A stretch of 64,000 nucleotides of DNA from Bolinopsis microptera (GCF_026151205.1 NC_087081.1:3477246-3541245), one strand, 5' to 3'; positions 22,152-32,835 are shown, counted from the stretch's first letter. Numbers and translations are program-made. Notes: generated by a model not told the origin, from the sequence alone.

Positions 22152-22584
22152 CTAAGATGAGAAGTACGAATGAGTCGGACTTTTCGATTTACTCGTGTCG
22201 TACGTACTTTTCAATTCTACTGAAAAGTTGTCCTTCTAGAAATCGATGGAAGAGTTCTAAATCGCATGTTACGGACTAATATTGAGCGTTTTCAAAAACT
22301 TGTGTTTCTATATTCCAATCGTCGATTAACTTAAAGTTTAACTTTAAGAGTTAAACTTTAAGGAGCGGCTTGCCTGACCTAAGAATTGTGTGTTTAATTT
22401 GTTCGCGAACAGTATATTTTCTCTAACATCGGCGAACAATTACATTTTACCACGGCCGGCCCCCGATGATAATAATTCAAAAAAAAAATTCTATCTGAAT
22501 GGCACGTCGTATGAGTCGGACTTTTCAAAGTTGCGTACAAGTACGTACTTTTCCCCCTAAACGAGTCCGTACTTCTCATCTTAG
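22152..22584. mobile_element. 433-bp MITE with 8-bp TSD inside the LINE
   Basis: Inverted ends CTAAGATGAGAAGTACG and complement are flanked by ATAAGGGG at 22144-22151 and 22585-22592. Removing the element plus one TSD copy rejoins the LINE RT frame (HYGIRG...ALNWFKSYL). Eight-base duplications point to hAT or P-type transposases. No ORF of its own. Confidence 0.9.
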
Positions 22585-22592
22585 ATAAGGGG

Positions 22593-23086
22593 TCAAGCCT
22601 TAAACTGGTTTAAGTCATATCTTAGTTCTTACTAACAGGAAACAGTTTGTATATATCAATTGGCTCGTCAAAATCCTCAACCAACCAAATTTTATATGGC
22701 GTGCCTCAAGGGTCAATATTATTTAGGACCTTTACTCTTTATAATCTACATAAACGACCTGCCTCAAATATCAGATATACTCATATAGCCAATTTCATTA
22801 TGTACGCAGATGATGCCAACATCTTCCTGATAGGAGAAAATCTTAATGAAGTTTACGATAAACTAATAACTCTTAGCGATGCTTTATAAGTTAAGTGGGT
22901 AGATAATAATGGTTTAGCTCTCAACCTTAAGAAAACAAATTATATGATCTTCTCTCGACAAAGAAATCTTAATTATCGGGATGTGGCAATTTCTGGTGTC
23001 ACAATTGAGAGAAAAACAGAAGCCCGTTTTTTAGGAGTTATAATAGATGATAAACTAAACTGGTCCTATCATATCTCTGCCATGAA
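22593..23086 (+). pseudogene. CR1/Jockey-like LINE, piece 2: RT palm
   Basis: Encodes ALNWFKSYL, the FG/YGVPQGSIL motif, then MYADDANIFLIGENL with the catalytic YADD, followed by NGLALNLKKTNYMIFS and the thumb start RFLGVIIDDKLNWSYHI. A few frameshifts are present between 22700 and 22900. The frame is cut at about 23086 by another LINE's 3' tail and resumes near 25953. Confidence 0.85.
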
Positions 23087-23390
23087 AATGAAATGAAATG
23101 AAATGAAATGAGGTATTTATATCCCGCTCATATGATTAACCAACAACACAAGGAAGGTGGTTAACCATGTCAGAGCGGCTGACTGTGAGTGATGTGAGCA
23201 AAAGTGTAAAAATGAACAAGAGTATAACGTAATATTAATATAAGACCAAGACAAAATTAAAACATCTTTTATTTTAAACCACACTAAACTAAAAAGAAGC
23301 AGAGACCATACAATACATGTAGGTATAATAAAGGTTAGTACAGTGACATAGAAAGGTAGAGAACTTAGACATAAAATGAAAATGTCCAGA
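23081..23390 (-). mobile_element. 3' end copy of a CR1-like LINE (minus strand)
   Basis: Starts (plus strand) with a GAAATGAAATG pentamer run, the LINE's 3' tail in inverse, and matches 24522-24830. It is a 5'-truncated copy of about 310 bp lying head-to-tail with the longer copy 24522-25952. Confidence 0.7.
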
Positions 23391-23401
23391 TACATAGGAG
23401 T

Positions 23402-24510
23402 TTCTGACCTAGACAACATCCCTCCGCAACCCAGTTTTGACGACCTTTCCGATTCGGATGAGGCTCCTACAAGAAACGAGATTGTTGATGCCCTCAAAAA
23501 ACTCAAGAATCACAAAAGTCCAGGAGTGGATGGTATCACCAACGAGCAACTTAAGTATGGACAGGATGGTTGGTTGATCAACTAGTTGTGTTGTTCAAGA
23601 AAGTGTGGGAAGATGAGAAGATTCCTGCGGATTGGTCCAAATGTGTTATTATCATCGTTGGAAAGAAAGGTGACACCTCTCATTGCGCTACCAACAGAGG
23701 CATTACATTAAGATCCACAGCCTCGAAGCTCCTGCAGATGATACTCCTGCGGAGACTTAGCAATGGCATGGAAAAATTTCTCCGGGAGAATCAAAGTGGT
23801 TTTAGACAGAATCACTCATGTATTGACCAGGTTTATTCACTCCGCTGTATTATACACCAATGCATTGAGTATAATATTCCTCTGTATATTAATTTTGTTG
23901 ATTTCAAAGCAGCTTTTGATTCGATTGACAGGCAGTTCATTTGGAGAAGTATGCAGCACTACGGCTTACCTGACAAGTACATTAGAATTATGAAGGCGTT
24001 CTTCACTCACACAGTTAGTGCTGTTAGGGTCAATGGAGAGGTTACAGGTTGGTTTGATGTCAACTCGGGAACTGGGCAAGGTGATATACAGGGACCACCA
24101 GTCTTCAACTTTTGTTTAAATTTTTCGGCATACCTTATGGAACTAAACAAAGTCATTAGCAAGGGGGCTTTATTACAGCTGCCAGCCCCCGGGGTAGAAG
24201 AGAAACATCTCTTGGACACTGATTACGCTGATGACATGGCCATGTTAGATAACTCAAAAGAGGGGCTGCAGGAAACCACTGACCTTCTCTGCAAATACAG
24301 TGCCTATGGACATCAATGTGGAAGGTCTCCCAATACAGCAGGTCAGCAATTTCACTTACTTGGGTGCAATCACGATAGAAGATGCAGAACAACAAGCTAC
24401 AGACAGGGTTCACTGGAGAGGTCTAATACAGCGGAGAAAGGAGTTACTATGTGGTGCAGGCCACTCCAACGACTAGGAGGAGACCTTTTCAAGTACAAGT
24501 ACAAGTAAAG
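23402..24510 (+). mobile_element. 5'-truncated RTE-type LINE with 11-bp TSD
   Basis: TACATAGGAGT flanks it at 23391-23401 and 24511-24521, and the copy ends in a (CAAGTA)3 tail. Frames encode RTE-type RT: KSPGVDGITNEQLKYG, NRGITLRSTASKLLQ, NQSGFRQNHSCIDQV, INFVDFKAAFDSIDR, TGQGDIQGPPVFNF and TDYADDMAML. A frameshift near 23575 and an internal deletion after about 24300 (thumb fused to a late FHLLG segment) disable it. The endonuclease is missing. Confidence 0.85.
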
Positions 24511-24521
24511 TACATAGGAGT

Positions 24522-25952
24522 CATGAAATGAAATGAGGTATTTATATCCCGCTCATATGATTAACCAACAACACAAGGAAGGTGGTTAACTATGTCAGAG
24601 CGGCCATGACTGTGAGTGATGTGAGCAAATGTGTAAAAGTGAACTAAAGTATAACTCATCATAAGGCAAAGACAAAATTAAAACATCTTTTATTGTAAAC
24701 CACACTAAACTAAATAGAAGCAGAAACCATACAATACATGCAGGCATAATAAAGGTAAACTTACAGTGACATAATCAACCAAAAAGAGAAACAGATCCTA
24801 GAAAGGTAGAGATCTAGACATATAATGGAGTGCGGTAAGAAATAAAAGCCAAGGTGTCTTGTAAAGTGAAGACAAATGGAAAGAAAAAGCATCAAAACTG
24901 ATTATATAAATGGTTCTTTAACATTCGCTTGAAGCAGTTGGTATCAGTAATAGTAATACATCTCAACATCAGCGGAAGAGAGTTCCATGCAATCGGTGCA
25001 TGGCTTGAGAAACGTCTGTCATCAATTTTGGACCTTTTATTCTTTGGTACCTTGAGCATGAGATGGTCACCAGGTCTCTTCGACCTAGTCATGGTGTTTG
25101 AAAGTTCTATATCCGCTACATCCACATCCAGTAGTGCTTTGAGGTAATCAGGTGCAGTACCGTGAACTGCTTTGTGGGTTAATAGACAAACTTTAAAGAA
25201 GATTCGTTGGTCTATAGGGAGTATGTGGGCCTTCTTATAGAAGGGAACCAAGTCTGTGGTTCTGTCCTCTATATTATAGATGAAACGAACTGCCCCATTA
25301 AGGGTGGATCTAAGCTTGTTTAATCTGATCTTGGGTAGATTCATGTATAGAGAATTACAGTAATCTAATTTAGATATAACCAGTTGTTTCACCAACATCA
25401 ATTTAATGCCTTCATCCAGGTAACGACCAATAGTTCTTAGGTTCATCATTGTCCAGCTACATTTCCTTTTGACATTATTGATCTGTCTTTCCATATTTAA
25501 AGTTTCATCAAATTTGACACCCAGGCTCTTCCAGCTGTGTCCTTTGCACTCGGTAGGTAGAATTTCAGTGCTTCCAAATTGCAGTCTGACACTGAGTTCA
25601 CAATTTTTTAGAACAAGGCTCTTTCCTAACACCAATACTCAATAGTTCTGTCTTTGTTTTGTTCAGTTTCATTTAGTTTTTCACCATCCATGCTTTTATC
25701 TCTGCGAGACATTTGTTTGATCTCTTTTGGACATCAGTGAACTGTACCACACGGTTTGGTTGAAAAGAGATGTACAGTTGAGAATCATCTGCATAGAGCT
25801 GTATATCAAGACCATATTTGGCCGCAATTTTCTTGAGAGCTTTGATATAGAGGATGAAAAGAATAGGACCCAAGAGTGATCCCTGGGGAACTCCAAACAA
25901 AAGCTTCAAGAAAGAAGAAAGAGTATCATCAATCTTAACACAGAAGTTTCTT
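24522..25952 (-). mobile_element. CR1-like LINE fragment, same family as 55165-60561
   Basis: The minus strand encodes RT from FCVKIDDTLSSFLKLLFGVP through YGLDIQLYADDSQLYI (25909-25673), then a connection and C-terminal region (25635-24892) with WKSLGVKFDETLNMERQINN, LVISKLDYCNSLYMNLP and FYKKAHILPIDQRIFFKVCL. The ORF ends near 24892, and a 3' UTR of about 370 bp runs to the (CATTT)n tail at 24522. Truncated at its 5' end at about 25952. Its insertion splits the larger LINE between 23086 and 25953. Confidence 0.85.
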
Positions 25953-26317
25953 TTCTCATGTACAAACTTAAAAAATATCTGCCACTAGCGAAGCACGTCT
26001 TCAAATTTATCAAAGTTTTGTGCAGTCACGCCTTAATTATTGCAGCCTTGTATGGGGTTTTGCTGCCACGTCTCATATTGAATCACTTTTTGTAAAACAG
26101 AAAATGGGCCTTCGAGCAGTATTACCTGGTTTCGACAATTACTGGTACAAGGACGGTATCCCCCCAGCAAGTACCAAGTCTGGCTTTTATTCACATAAAA
26201 TATTGACAGTACACAGTATCATTGTAAAGAACGCACTCATTTTAATGCATATATTGAAAAACTTTCCTAATCTAGTAACATTGTCTCTCAAGAAAACAAT
26301 TCCCAAAAGCGTGTTAT
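25953..26317 (+). pseudogene. CR1/Jockey-like LINE, piece 3: post-RT region
   Basis: Resumes with MYKLKKYLPLAK, then after a frameshift near 26015 continues QSRLNYCSLVWGF and VKQKMGLRAVLPGF, the conserved C-terminal region of CR1/Jockey LINEs. About ten residues at the junction with piece 2 appear lost. The frame runs into the GTTAT target duplication of the LTR element and continues in phase at 31542. Confidence 0.85.
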
Positions 26318-26422
26318 TGTAATAGCTCGCTTAGCTTGAACAATGGATACACATAGCTGTTACTCTAATCAGAGGCTGAAGATAATATCATTAATAATAC
26401 ATAACATAAATAATACATAACA
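26318..26422 (-). repeat. 3' LTR
   Basis: 105 bp; on the plus strand it begins TGTAATAGCTCGC and ends ATACATAACA. Identical to 31432-31536. Confidence 0.95.
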
Positions 26423-26742
26423 CCTTCCCTTCGCAAATGAATTTACTTTCATGATAAAATTGAACAAAAGTTAAAATAATACGTGCGTGCTTCGCGCATT
26501 AAAATTACCTAAAATGCTCGTGGTGTTAAAAATCGTACACTAAAATCCCGTTTGGCGTCGCGCCCTACGTCGATAAATTCCTATTTATAAACAAAATCCC
26601 TGGATTACACTGTCATAATAGCCCTAAATAATCTTTTTAAAAACTATTACTGTTTCTGAACTCCCTGGATTGTTTACAAATTCCATTAAAAACAATTAAA
26701 TGCTGTATAAAAAGTATAAAAGTGTACTACATGTGTGCATAA

Positions 26743-26805
26743 AACATGTGCTTTACAAAACATAAAAAATGTGCTTTACAAAACGTAAACAATGTGCTTT
26801 ACAAT
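26743..26805. repeat. Short tandem repeat in the element's 3' UTR
   Basis: Three units of about 20 bp (TGTGCTTTACAAAACATAAA-like). The remaining 26423-26816 is 3' untranslated element DNA with no env-like ORF. Confidence 0.7.
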
Positions 26806-26816
26806 ACATGCAAGAA

Positions 26817-29800
26817 TCACGGGTTCACAAACCCGGTGTTAGCATTATACCTGATCTTAGGTTTTGAACTCAACCTCCCCGAGCGTCTAACTGGCTCCTG
26901 ACTACTGATCTGAGTGTTTGGTTGTGTCGGTTGGTTACTAGTCACGACTGGCGATCCTTCTCTACTTGGACCCGGCTGCTGCCCCACTGTTATTACAGGT
27001 TGCTCAATATTCCTCGGCTCAGTGTTTCTTTCCGGTATCTCAATTTGCTGCTTCTGTAACTCGATTACTGGCACTAACCGTTTCTTCATCGCCTCTACAT
27101 GTTTCTTTATGATCCTACCCTTGTAGTTCACATCATACCACAATGATTCTCCGTGTCTTTTTTCAATCGTTGCTGGTTCGTACTCTTTCCGAGTGTCAGG
27201 TCGAACCCATACTGTTTGTTTCTCCTCAAATACACGTTCGTTTCTTCTACTGTCAACAACTTTCTGTTCATTATCAACATTTAGTCTCTCCGCTTCCATC
27301 TGATCACTGGGTCTGAGGTGATGTAACTTAGATCGTAAAGTTCGTCCGTACATCATTACTGCTGGTGGTTGCTTAGTTACAGAGTGTGGAGTATTCCTAT
27401 ATGCCATTAGGAAGTTAGCGAGATTTAAATCTAAATCCTTAGACTTTTCGTACATCTTTTTCATCGCTGACTTAAAACTCTGGACAAACCGTTCGCAGCT
27501 TCCGTTACTCCTCGGGGAGTATGATGGGCACAAAACATGTCTTATCTGATTCTTCTTTAGGAAGTTCTTGAATTCTTCACTGATAAATTGCGGTCCGTTA
27601 TCGCTGACTAGAACCCAAGGTACCCCTGTTCTTGAAAATACTCTTCTCATTGCTTTTATCGTAGCTGGCGCAGTAGTGTTATGAGACATCTTGATAACTT
27701 CCGGCCATTTTGAGTAAGTATCGTACATCAGTAACCAATAGTTATTTTGGAATTCTCCAGCGAAGTCCACATGTACTCGTTGCCAGGGTCTTGTTGATTT
27801 AACCCAGGGATGGTCGATGACTTTTGGTAACTTTTTCCCGTGTTTTTGGCAGGATGCACATGCTTTAACTAAAATCTCTATATCTTGGTCTATTCCTGGC
27901 CACCACACATAGCTTCTAGCCAGGCTTTTCATTCCAGTCATCCCTACATGTGTAAGGTGTAGCATCTTAAGAACCTCTGCTCTTAGTTTATGTGGAATGA
28001 TTACACGATTTCCCCATGTGATACATCTTTTTTCAGTCGTGAGTTGGTTCTTTCTGTCGTACATGGCTTTCATCTCCTTGTGATCTTTGTCTATCTTTTC
28101 CGGCCAGCCATCTACAATGTACATCGCTATCTTGCTCAGAATAATGTCTTTGGATGTCTCCCGGGCAACTTCTTTTGCATCTATCAGTGCGTCCTCCATG
28201 GTCAAAGAAAATGCCTCTTCACATTCGTTTGGCTCGTCCACATGAATGACTTTTTTCGGGAATCTGGACATTACATCAGCATTAGCATGCTCTTTTGTAT
28301 TTCTGTATACTATGTTATAATCGTAATTTTGTAACAGCAGTGCATATCTGGATAATCTGTTCGCCGTCATCTCTGGAATGCCTCTCTTAGGTCCAAATAT
28401 ATGTACTAACGGTTGGTGATCCGTCACTAGTTCAAAGTGTCTTCCATACAGATACATATGAAACCTTTTTATAGCCCAGACTATCCCTAAAGCTTCTTTG
28501 TCAATCTGGCTATATTTTTTCTCAGCATTCGATAATGTCCTTGAAATAAATTCAACCGGACGTTCATTTGTTCCATCATCATCTATGTGTGACAATACAG
28601 CTCCCAAACCCACGCTGCTTGCGTCTGTATCCAGCTTCAAACGTTTCAGCGGGTTGTAGAACGTCAATACTCTGTCAGAACAAAGTAATTTCTTTAATTC
28701 TTCGAAGGCTTTCTGTTCAGTCTTTGTCCATCGCCATTCAACTTCAGTCTTTCTCAACTCGTCCAATGGAGCGATTATTGTCGACAAATCTGGTAGATAC
28801 TTGCGATAATACCCAACTGCTCCCAGAAATGCTACTAAATTTTTCACATTTTCAGGTGCCTGTACTTTTAACAGATCGTCTATCTTGCTGTTGACTGGTG
28901 ACATACCATGCTTGTTCACCTTGTGTCCTAGATAAATCACTTCTTCATGCATCAGCTTAGATTTATTCAGTCTGCATCTGAAACCGTTTGCTTCCAGTCT
29001 TCTCACAACTTTATTCAGATTATCTAAGTGCTCTTTATCGTTCTTTCCTGATATTAAAATGTCGTCTATCCTACAGCAAACCATAGGTATACCCCGTAGT
29101 ACATTGTCCATCAGATTCTGAAAGATTGCTGCGCTGCTATTTATTCCATACGGTAAGCGCGTCCACACATACTGTCCCATATGCGTATTCATTGTCGTGA
29201 TGAGTTGATCTTCTGTTGATAGCTCCACGTTATTGTACGCTTGTTTTATGTCTATGACTGAGAACTTTTCTCCTCCCGAAACGCTTGCAAAACATTCTTC
29301 TGTAGTTGGTAACGGGTGATGTTTCATTTCCAATAGTTTGTTGACTGCTTTAAAGTCTCCACATATTCTCACACCGTCTCCTTTTTTCACTGGCATAACT
29401 GGAGTTCCCCATGGGCTCTCTTTGACTTTCTTCAAAATTCCTTGTTTCACCATGTTGTCTAACTCCTTTTCCAGTAAGTCTTTAATAGCAAAAGGTACTG
29501 CTCTTGATTTCTGCGTGACAGGTCTGCTTCCCTCCTTCAATTGGAGTTGCACTTTATAGTTCTTTACCAGACCTAACTCATCTTTGAAGATGTCACTAGA
29601 CATTATCTCTTGTACTGTCCGTATCTTTGTTGGTGTTCCAGGATCTGTTTCATCGTCCACACTAACAAAATTTCTCAACTGATGTGTTCTAGGAGCAGTC
29701 TCTTCGTCCTCACATCGTTGTCCAGTTTTAAACTTTCTCTTGGCGGTATCTGTCACTGGTTCTGATTCCATAACTCCCAACACGTTCACTGTTCGTACTC

Positions 29801-31418
29801 CTTCTTGAGTCCCAGGAAATTCTCCTTCGTGTGCGCTACAGTTTCCATCAGTTCTCTCCAGTTCAACCTCTTTTGTTGGTCTCTGTCCAACTTCTGCTGT
29901 TTGGCCCTGTGTTCTCGTTACTAACTTTTCTAACCAGTTTTCACCACAAAACTCTGTAATCCAAGAGCGTCCAAACAGTGCTGGAAAGTGATTATCCACC
30001 ACATACAGTTCCAACCCTTTCACAATCTGGTTGTTTATCGCCACTTCCACAACTGCTTTACCGCATACCTGCTGGTATTGACCATTCGCCACACGCAGTT
30101 GTTTATCACTACTTTTCAACTTAAACTCCACACCAGCTTTCTTCAGCATCTCTCTACTGCACACAGATACACTTGATCCACTGTCAAACTCCATCAGACA
30201 CTCTCGGCGATTGATCCAAACCTTGATCAGGGGTCTAGAATCACGCAAAAAGTTCACGTTATCGAAGTAAACAGTGTTATCATGCAAAAACCTGTTATCA
30301 TGCAAAATAATGTTATTGTCATGCAAATCAACATGCGAATCATCATGCAAATTACTACCATACAGAACACTATTATCATCATCCTGAATTTTAGAATCAT
30401 CAATACTTGTCAGGTTGTTGCCCAAATTTGAAGATTTTTGAAACAAAACATTTAACTGGTCATCTAAACTTACGGATTTCTCCGACAATTCACAATAGTA
30501 AATATTTCGACTCACAAACTGTTCTGTGTCCTGGTTTGAATCGCTGTTTGAATCGCTGTTGTTGCAGTCTGTTGATACATGATGTGTAGATTTACCACTC
30601 TGTTTCCAGGACTTGCGTTTCGTCTTCTTACGGCAGTCCTTAGCAGTATGATACAATTCACCACAGTTGAAACATTTAGTATAGCAGTCCTTGGTTGCAT
30701 GCGATTTGAGTTTGCATTTATTGCATCTTGTCTCCTGATTGGAACTTCCCTGTGAAGATTTCCCTTGAGACTTCTTGCTGATCTGTACCTTATGTACAGT
30801 TTGCTGGGAGTTTTTAATCATTGCAGCCTCTGATTTAGATCTGTCCATTGCCACCACTTTTCTATACGCTCTCTCTAGTGTCAGTTGTTCGAAATCCTCT
30901 TCCAATAGCAACTCCTGTGCTTCTGAGTTAACAATTCCCATTATAAATTGATCTAACATTGAACTGCCGAAGTCTGTAAACTTGCATTTGACTGCCAGTT
31001 TTTTTAACCTCGCAACAAAGTCTGCTGTTTTCTCCGACTGCTTTTGGTGGCATTTGTAGAATCTGAATCGCTCTGCCAAAACAGTCGGTTTCGGGACCAT
31101 GTGATTTATGAGAATTGTCTTCATCTCGAAATATGTAAGTTCGTTGACGTCATTTGGAGATGCTAAAGACGTAAGTAGGGAAAAGATTTCTGGATCAATG
31201 CTCGTTAAGAAGTGAGGTTTGATCGTTTGACATAGCTGATTATATTCCGCTAACAGTTGTGCATGCGCGGTTCGTTGCGCTTCATTCGGATTCTCTACTA
31301 ACGGTTCCGGTTCAACCGGATAGGATTTTTGGGACTTGAGAAACCATGTGTACTGCTCGAACCAGTCTTCCGGCGCGCTGACTGTAGCGGTCAGAGGATA
31401 GGGGTAGGATTTTGTCAT
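26817..31418 (-). CDS. Gag-Pol polyprotein of the LTR retrotransposon
   Basis: One open frame of about 1530 residues from ATG 31418 (MTKSYPYPLT). The in-frame upstream Met at 31466 lies inside the LTR, so it is not preferred. Domain order from the start: Gag capsid-like helical region (~1-220), two CCHC zinc knuckles (CNKCKLKSHATKDC, CFNCGELYHTAKDC), aspartic protease (EFDSGSSVSV), RT with LPYGINSSAAIFQNL and catalytic RIDDIL in place of the usual YxDD, RNase H (LKLDTDASSVGLGAVLS; TDHQPL), integrase with an HHCC-type zinc region (CASCQKHGKK), the DDE triad in VDFAGEF, VSDNGPQF and NGSCERF, and a basic C-terminal tail. No stop codon separates gag and pol, so no frameshift is needed. No envelope ORF. 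The Arg before IDD is unusual and worth checking; otherwise it looks functional. Confidence 0.93.
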   Translation of the reverse strand: MTKSYPYPLTATVSAPEDWFEQYTWFLKSQKSYPVEPEPLVENPNEAQRTAHAQLLAEYNQLCQTIKPHFLTSIDPEIFSLLTSLASPNDVNELTYFEMKTILINHMVPKPTVLAERFRFYKCHQKQSEKTADFVARLKKLAVKCKFTDFGSSMLDQFIMGIVNSEAQELLLEEDFEQLTLERAYRKVVAMDRSKSEAAMIKNSQQTVHKVQISKKSQGKSSQGSSNQETRCNKCKLKSHATKDCYTKCFNCGELYHTAKDCRKKTKRKSWKQSGKSTHHVSTDCNNSDSNSDSNQDTEQFVSRNIYYCELSEKSVSLDDQLNVLFQKSSNLGNNLTSIDDSKIQDDDNSVLYGSNLHDDSHVDLHDNNIILHDNRFLHDNTVYFDNVNFLRDSRPLIKVWINRRECLMEFDSGSSVSVCSREMLKKAGVEFKLKSSDKQLRVANGQYQQVCGKAVVEVAINNQIVKGLELYVVDNHFPALFGRSWITEFCGENWLEKLVTRTQGQTAEVGQRPTKEVELERTDGNCSAHEGEFPGTQEGVRTVNVLGVMESEPVTDTAKRKFKTGQRCEDEETAPRTHQLRNFVSVDDETDPGTPTKIRTVQEIMSSDIFKDELGLVKNYKVQLQLKEGSRPVTQKSRAVPFAIKDLLEKELDNMVKQGILKKVKESPWGTPVMPVKKGDGVRICGDFKAVNKLLEMKHHPLPTTEECFASVSGGEKFSVIDIKQAYNNVELSTEDQLITTMNTHMGQYVWTRLPYGINSSAAIFQNLMDNVLRGIPMVCCRIDDILISGKNDKEHLDNLNKVVRRLEANGFRCRLNKSKLMHEEVIYLGHKVNKHGMSPVNSKIDDLLKVQAPENVKNLVAFLGAVGYYRKYLPDLSTIIAPLDELRKTEVEWRWTKTEQKAFEELKKLLCSDRVLTFYNPLKRLKLDTDASSVGLGAVLSHIDDDGTNERPVEFISRTLSNAEKKYSQIDKEALGIVWAIKRFHMYLYGRHFELVTDHQPLVHIFGPKRGIPEMTANRLSRYALLLQNYDYNIVYRNTKEHANADVMSRFPKKVIHVDEPNECEEAFSLTMEDALIDAKEVARETSKDIILSKIAMYIVDGWPEKIDKDHKEMKAMYDRKNQLTTEKRCITWGNRVIIPHKLRAEVLKMLHLTHVGMTGMKSLARSYVWWPGIDQDIEILVKACASCQKHGKKLPKVIDHPWVKSTRPWQRVHVDFAGEFQNNYWLLMYDTYSKWPEVIKMSHNTTAPATIKAMRRVFSRTGVPWVLVSDNGPQFISEEFKNFLKKNQIRHVLCPSYSPRSNGSCERFVQSFKSAMKKMYEKSKDLDLNLANFLMAYRNTPHSVTKQPPAVMMYGRTLRSKLHHLRPSDQMEAERLNVDNEQKVVDSRRNERVFEEKQTVWVRPDTRKEYEPATIEKRHGESLWYDVNYKGRIIKKHVEAMKKRLVPVIELQKQQIEIPERNTEPRNIEQPVITVGQQPGPSREGSPVVTSNQPTQPNTQISSQEPVRRSGRLSSKPKIRYNANTGFVNP

Positions 31419-31431
31419 ACTCGTCGCCAAT

Positions 31432-31536
31432 TGTAATAGCTCGCTTAGCTTGAACAATGGATACACATAGCTGTTACTCTAATCAGAGGCTGAAGATAAT
31501 ATCATTAATAATACATAACATAAATAATACATAACA
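31432..31536 (-). repeat. 5' LTR
   Basis: 105 bp, identical to the 3' LTR. It would carry the element's promoter; no clear TATA box or polyadenylation signal could be assigned. Confidence 0.95.
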
Positions 31537-31541
31537 GTTAT

Positions 31542-31610
31542 TATTTAATACTAACCCGGATTCTATTCTCACTACACAATGGTCAGAAAAAAATACCCTT
31601 ACAACAACTC
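31542..31610 (+). pseudogene. CR1/Jockey-like LINE, piece 4
   Basis: Short in-phase continuation of piece 3 (FNTNPDSILTTQWSEKKYPY) between the LTR element's TSD and the foldback element's TSD (AGTATTTT at 31611-31618). Confidence 0.8.
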
Positions 31611-31618
31611 AGTATTTT

Positions 31619-32060
31619 GGCACTATCCGTCGCGGAGTCGAGTCCGCGGCGGAGCCGCCGGACTCCGAGCGGACTCCAAGCGGACTCCGGCGGAGCCGCC
31701 GGACTCCGAGCGGACTCCGGCGGTGCTCCGCCAAAATGTATTTACAGTGGACTCGAGTACATTTTGGCGGACTCCGAGCGGAGCCGAGCGGACTCCGAGC
31801 GGACTTTAAAGTCCGCCGCGGACTCCGAGCGGCTCCGCGGCGGCTCGGTGGAGTGTCCGCCGCGGACTAAGCCACTAGGCGGACTCCGGTCCGCCGCGGA
31901 CTCCGGCGGAGTGCTTGGCGGACTCCGCCGGACCTCTCCGCCAGACTTGAATCCGGCGGAGTCCGGCGGAGCTTGGCGGAGTCCGCCAGCTCGGCGGACT
32001 CCGCTCGGAGTCCGCCGGACTCCAACAGAGTCCACTGACTTCCGACCTCCGTCTTCCGAC
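31619..32060. repeat. GC-rich CGGACTCCG subrepeat block, left arm
   Basis: Dense irregular repeats of GGACTCCG, GAGTCCGC and GGCGGAGTC in a GC-rich island, mirrored at about 39650-40074. It gives spurious Arg/Ser/Gly-rich ORFs on both strands, and the repeats are internally palindromic. Confidence 0.9.
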
Positions 32061-32746
32061 CCTCGGCTAAATTTGTCACGTGACATACAACATAGCATTT
32101 TGCAATATTGTGGTCAGATGAAAAGGTCGCTAGTGATAAACCTTAACCATTACCCTCACAATGTCAATAGTGTACAACTCTAGTCTTAACTTTGACCCTA
32201 TAATGTATAAACGTTGACCCTAACCCTCCACCAAACCGTCCGCAGCGAAATATCAATGTCATTGACTGGTCACGTGACCAAAACAATTTTTGTCATATTA
32301 TCTCATATGGGGAAGCGTTTTTAGTTTTACCCTACACGTTGCATGTGGCGTCATTCGGCCGGATCCCAGCAAGCAAAAATACGTCGACCATCACAGGACA
32401 CAGGACGACGCCAGCCAGCACTCTCTACGCTCTTCGAGCTCCGATCGTCCTGTGACGAAGTAAGGACGAAGCCTGAGGTCCTCAGGTAACATCGACCACC
32501 GATTGAAAATTGAAAGTTTTTTTGACATAAAGGTCAAATGTAAAAGTAAAACTAAAATCTTGATGCTGATTGATTGACGACGTCAATTTTTGAGCACAGC
32601 GCGAGCGCATGCGGAAAAGGACCGCGTAGTTAGTCAAGATGTTGATAAATATTTGACTTGCGGCGCGATGTGTTGCTCTAACTATAGCCCTCTCGCTTGC
32701 AGTAGCGCGCGACCGCCGGAGGCGGAAATGACCTGGTTAGCTAGGT

Positions 32747-32835
32747 TTACCTGAGGACCCCAGGCTTTAATGTTGGTAAACAACCGAATAGAGATTAGGC
32801 GGAAATGGAATGACAGGCTGAGCGCGGCCCAGTAA
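32747..32835. mobile_element. 89-bp insertion in the left arm with 8-bp TSD
   Basis: AGCTAGGT occurs on both sides (32739-32746 and 32836-32843). The other arm has a single copy with no insert at about 38983-38990, which serves as an empty site. Probably a very short MITE; terminal inversion is weak. Confidence 0.6.

Larger units (their letters stand above)
26318..31536 (-). mobile_element. Intact Gypsy-like LTR retrotransposon with identical 105-bp LTRs
   Basis: LTRs 31432-31536 (5') and 26318-26422 (3') appear identical base for base, begin TG and end CA in element sense, and are flanked by GTTAT at 26313-26317 and 31537-31541. A purine tract (GCGAAGGGAAGG) abuts the 3' LTR. The sequence just inside the 5' LTR (TTGGCGACGAG) is the likely primer-binding site. 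One uninterrupted gag-pol frame fills the interior. Identical LTRs, exact TSD and open frame indicate a very recent insertion, possibly still mobile. The 105-bp LTRs are unusually short for a full-coding element. Confidence 0.95.

Noticed and set aside
23376-23585. Separate gene beginning MKMSRYIGVS
   Set aside because: The first codons come from another LINE's 3' UTR; the remainder is the 5'-truncated RTE fragment.
26817-31466. Start codon at 31466 for the LTR polyprotein
   Set aside because: It lies inside the 5' LTR; the next Met at 31418 follows the primer-binding site directly.
31579-32183. Arg/Ser/Gly-rich ORFs in the GC-rich block, mirrored at 39643-40158
   Set aside because: They arise from GGACTCCG subrepeats in both arms and in several frames at once; only the first codons of the 31579 frame are LINE sequence.
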